From Beijerinckiaceae bacterium (GTDB lineage: Bacteria > Pseudomonadota > Alphaproteobacteria > Rhizobiales > Beijerinckiaceae): a stretch of DNA of 10,351 nucleotides. The notes under the pieces are model-generated. The model searched no databases. It was not told the DNA's origin and saw nothing but the letters and a program-made list of their open reading frames with translations. The translations under genes and the position numbers were made by a program. Every line of letters begins with the position of its first letter. The first letter of the stretch is position 1. Location: assembly GCA_027346205.1 (NCBI GenBank), contig DAIESR010000394.1, positions 1-10,351 on the forward strand, given 5' to 3'. Positions 8,809 to 10,351 of the stretch are shown piece after piece.

Positions 8809-8896
8809 AGAGCGTGTCCTTCATCAATGAGACATCGGATATATCCGATGTCTAAAATAATGGAAAAGTTGAGCCAACTTTTCCGGGACATGCTCT
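8809..8896. repeat. Composite palindromic intergenic element (nested dyads)
   Basis: The outer arms AGAGCGTGTCC (8809-8819) and GGACATGCTCT (8886-8896) match with one wobble. Inside are a perfect 24-bp palindrome at 8830-8853 (half-site AGACATCGGATA) and a hairpin with 10-bp arms GGAAAAGTTG / CAACTTTTCC (8862-8871 and 8875-8884). Read on the minus strand it begins AGAGCATGTCCCGGAAAAGT, which resembles the start of highly repeated palindromic elements in Rhizobiales intergenic regions; that likeness is from memory. The 24-bp palindrome looks like an extra module within such an element. It starts 21 bases beyond the stop of the DUF423 gene. Confidence 0.7.
8862..8884 (-). terminator. Probable terminator for the DUF423 / ligase unit
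   Basis: On the minus strand the 10-bp stem GGAAAAGTTG / CAACTTTTCC has a 3-base loop and is followed by ATTATTTTA. It lies 33 bases beyond the DUF423 stop, so the repeat element may serve as a Rho-independent terminator for the minus-strand unit upstream. Confidence 0.45.
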
Positions 8897-8917
8897 AGGG
8901 CCAGAAATGCAGTGAGG

Positions 8918-9304
8918 TCAGCCTTCCGGCCTTTGGCGGAGGCTGTAACCAATGGCTGTCACTGCCCCTGCGAGCCAGCCGATGATCATCAGCGTGCCGC
9001 CGATCGGCGCCGCGAAATGAAATAAACGCTGGCTGGCAAAGACGCGGAGGCTGATATCGGCGCAGAACAGAATGCTGCCGGCCAAGAGGATCGTCGCGGC
9101 GATTAGATATGAGATGAGTTCGCGGGTGCCCGCTCGGGCGAAGGCGGTGATGGCTATGCTCGCCGCGGCGTTGAGCATCAGGAAATTCGCCGAAATACCG
9201 AGTTCCGAACCAGCGACATGATGCGCGGCGGCAGCCGCCTCCGCGACACCTGCCGCGCCCGCCAGGCTCGCCACGGCGATCAGTGCATGTGGCCAGCGGG
9301 ACAT
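8918..9304 (-). CDS. DUF423 family small integral membrane protein
   Basis: A 128-residue inner-membrane protein with four predicted membrane segments (about 6-27, 38-56, 63-83 and 99-121). The block GSILFCADISLRVF (76-89) and the following PIGGTLMIIGWLAG (100-113) are characteristic of DUF423 (YgdD/YwdK-like) proteins, whose biochemical function is not established. Length is normal. The ATG at 9304 has AAGGA about seven bases upstream. Its first 25 bases overlap the end of the ligase-family gene in another frame, so the two are probably translationally coupled, and the repeat element beyond its stop may terminate the transcript. No regulatory signal was seen other than the coupling. Confidence 0.9.
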   Translation of the reverse strand: MSRWPHALIAVASLAGAAGVAEAAAAAHHVAGSELGISANFLMLNAAASIAITAFARAGTRELISYLIAATILLAGSILFCADISLRVFASQRLFHFAAPIGGTLMIIGWLAGAVTAIGYSLRQRPEG

Positions 9305-10351
9305 GTTTCATCCTTGATCTGCATCGTTGTGATATGCTCCTCGTGCCTCTGCTGCTCGATCCAGCGCAAGCGCGCGGCCTCTATGCCCCAGACTGCGCCA
9401 AAGCAGAGGAACAGCTGTCGCCAGTGATCAATATCGATTTGAAAGCCTTGCAGCAACCAGGCAAGCAAAGTCGGAAAGAAGATCTGCGCGAGACGCTGAT
9501 AGGGCGATCTGACAAGCATCAGCCGGAAGCCGACGAACCAGCTCGAAACGACGATGATGATCCAAGAGAATCCGCCAATCCACCCATCATTGGCAAAAGC
9601 CCCGATATAGGAATTATGCGGCTCGAGATGAAAGAAATCGCGAAAGCGTAGGGGGCCGAAGCCCTCAGGCCGATCGAGCAGCATGGGGATTGACCGTATC
9701 TGATTGCCGAAGCGCCCCGTCACCCCTTCATCATAGTCTTTCGCGATCGTCGCCCGTTCCAAGAAGAAACTGCGCGTTTCCGGCCTGGCGAGAAGAGCAA
9801 AGACCGCCACGACGCCGATTCCGACCGCGATGGCGCTCATGAGCGCGATCCGACGCCGCGTGCCGCGCGAGCCTGCGGTCAGATAGCCAGTAAGTCCCAT
9901 AATAAGCGATGCGCCGATGAGCGCACCCCAGGACCCGCGCGAATAGGAGAGAAAAATTGCGACGATGAGGAGCAAATAGGAGACGGTCGTCAGGACGACC
10001 CGCTTCGTCGTGCCGAGCAGCAAGATTTGCAGCAGATAGACTGCCGAAAGAGTCAGATAGGACCCAAAGAGATTGGGATCGTCGAAAGTGCCAGCGGTAC
10101 GGCCTTGGTCGCGGCTCCACAGAGTTCCGATCCCGCCAATGTCGAAATAGCTCATAATCCCGAGCATGGCACTGAGCACAGCGCCGAAAGTATAGGCCTT
10201 GAGGCAGAGCTCGGTGCGCTCGATCGTGCGCTCGGCAAAGAACAAAGTGAAGAATACGACTGTGACAAAGAGATAGAGCGACTGGAATTGAAAAGTCCGC
10301 GGGTTCCCCTCATCCCAATAAGGCATCAGCGCAGCAAAGCCGGCGATGTCG
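9280..10351 (-). CDS. O-antigen ligase / Wzy-C family membrane protein, N-terminus outside the window
   Basis: A polytopic membrane protein of the family that includes O-antigen ligases (WaaL), O-antigen polymerases (Wzy) and related glycan-transferring enzymes acting at the periplasmic face. The frame is open to the right edge (DIAGFAALMPYWDE at the edge), so the Met at 10326 is not the true start; about 356 codons are visible. Counting from that Met, family-like elements are SRDQGRTAGTFDDPNLFGSY (71-90), LSYSRGSWGALI (126-137), and the long extracytoplasmic loop region (about 181-245) that ends in EGFGPLRF (221-228) and EPHNSYIGAFANDGWIGG (235-252). Many hydrophobic segments surround these. 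The tail after 315 is hydrophilic. Whether it ligates O-antigen, polymerises it or acts on an exopolysaccharide cannot be told from sequence. It overlaps the DUF423 gene by 25 bases. Confidence 0.85.
   Translation of the reverse strand, partial: DIAGFAALMPYWDEGNPRTFQFQSLYLFVTVVFFTLFFAERTIERTELCLKAYTFGAVLSAMLGIMSYFDIGGIGTLWSRDQGRTAGTFDDPNLFGSYLTLSAVYLLQILLLGTTKRVVLTTVSYLLLIVAIFLSYSRGSWGALIGASLIMGLTGYLTAGSRGTRRRIALMSAIAVGIGVVAVFALLARPETRSFFLERATIAKDYDEGVTGRFGNQIRSIPMLLDRPEGFGPLRFRDFFHLEPHNSYIGAFANDGWIGGFSWIIIVVSSWFVGFRLMLVRSPYQRLAQIFFPTLLAWLLQGFQIDIDHWRQLFLCFGAVWGIEAARLRWIEQQRHEEHITTMQIKDETCPAGHMH

Overview
The window looks like chromosome of a GC-rich alphaproteobacterium of the Rhizobiales, probably near the Beijerinckiaceae or Methylobacteriaceae. 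This is inferred from protein style, the gene neighbourhood ppiD / tpiA / secG / pyrG / kdsA / eno, and palindromic intergenic repeats of a type common in that order. The species cannot be fixed from sequence alone. Most of the window is housekeeping DNA. I found no phage, CRISPR, toxin-antitoxin or defence locus and no tRNA or rRNA.

Layout. Positions 1-135 (minus) hold the N-terminus of a PpiD-like periplasmic folding factor, divergent from tpiA (324-1097, plus). Next is a minus-strand pyridoxamine-phosphate-oxidase-like flavoprotein (1209-1781, TTG start). A gene-free stretch with three perfect palindromes leads to secG (2121-2501), whose tail appears frameshifted. A short, apparently broken HdeA/HdeB-like gene (2549-2776) separates secG from pyrG (2896-4524) and kdsA (4558-5430). 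Two minus-strand genes follow: a small exported Cys-containing protein that overlaps the end of kdsA, and queF. Divergent from queF are eno (6457-7740) and an acylphosphatase gene (7766-8071). The right end is minus strand: a single-domain response regulator (8120-8512), a 405-bp non-coding stretch with a tandem 11-bp repeat and a composite palindromic element, a DUF423 membrane protein (8918-9304), and an O-antigen-ligase-family membrane protein running off the window (9280-10351).

How the genes fit together. TpiA and enolase serve central carbon flow, and enolase makes the PEP that KdsA condenses with arabinose-5-phosphate to form Kdo-8-phosphate. PyrG makes CTP, needed for nucleic acids and for activating Kdo as CMP-Kdo. 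The ligase-family protein and the SecG and PpiD genes also relate to the cell envelope. QueF makes the queuosine precursor preQ1.

The points most worth a second look are the one-base lesion in the secG tail, the truncated HdeA-like gene, the composite palindromic element at 8756-8896, the cluster of dyads upstream of secG and the run of small stem-loops in the queF leader. None of these amounts to a convincing new biological system.
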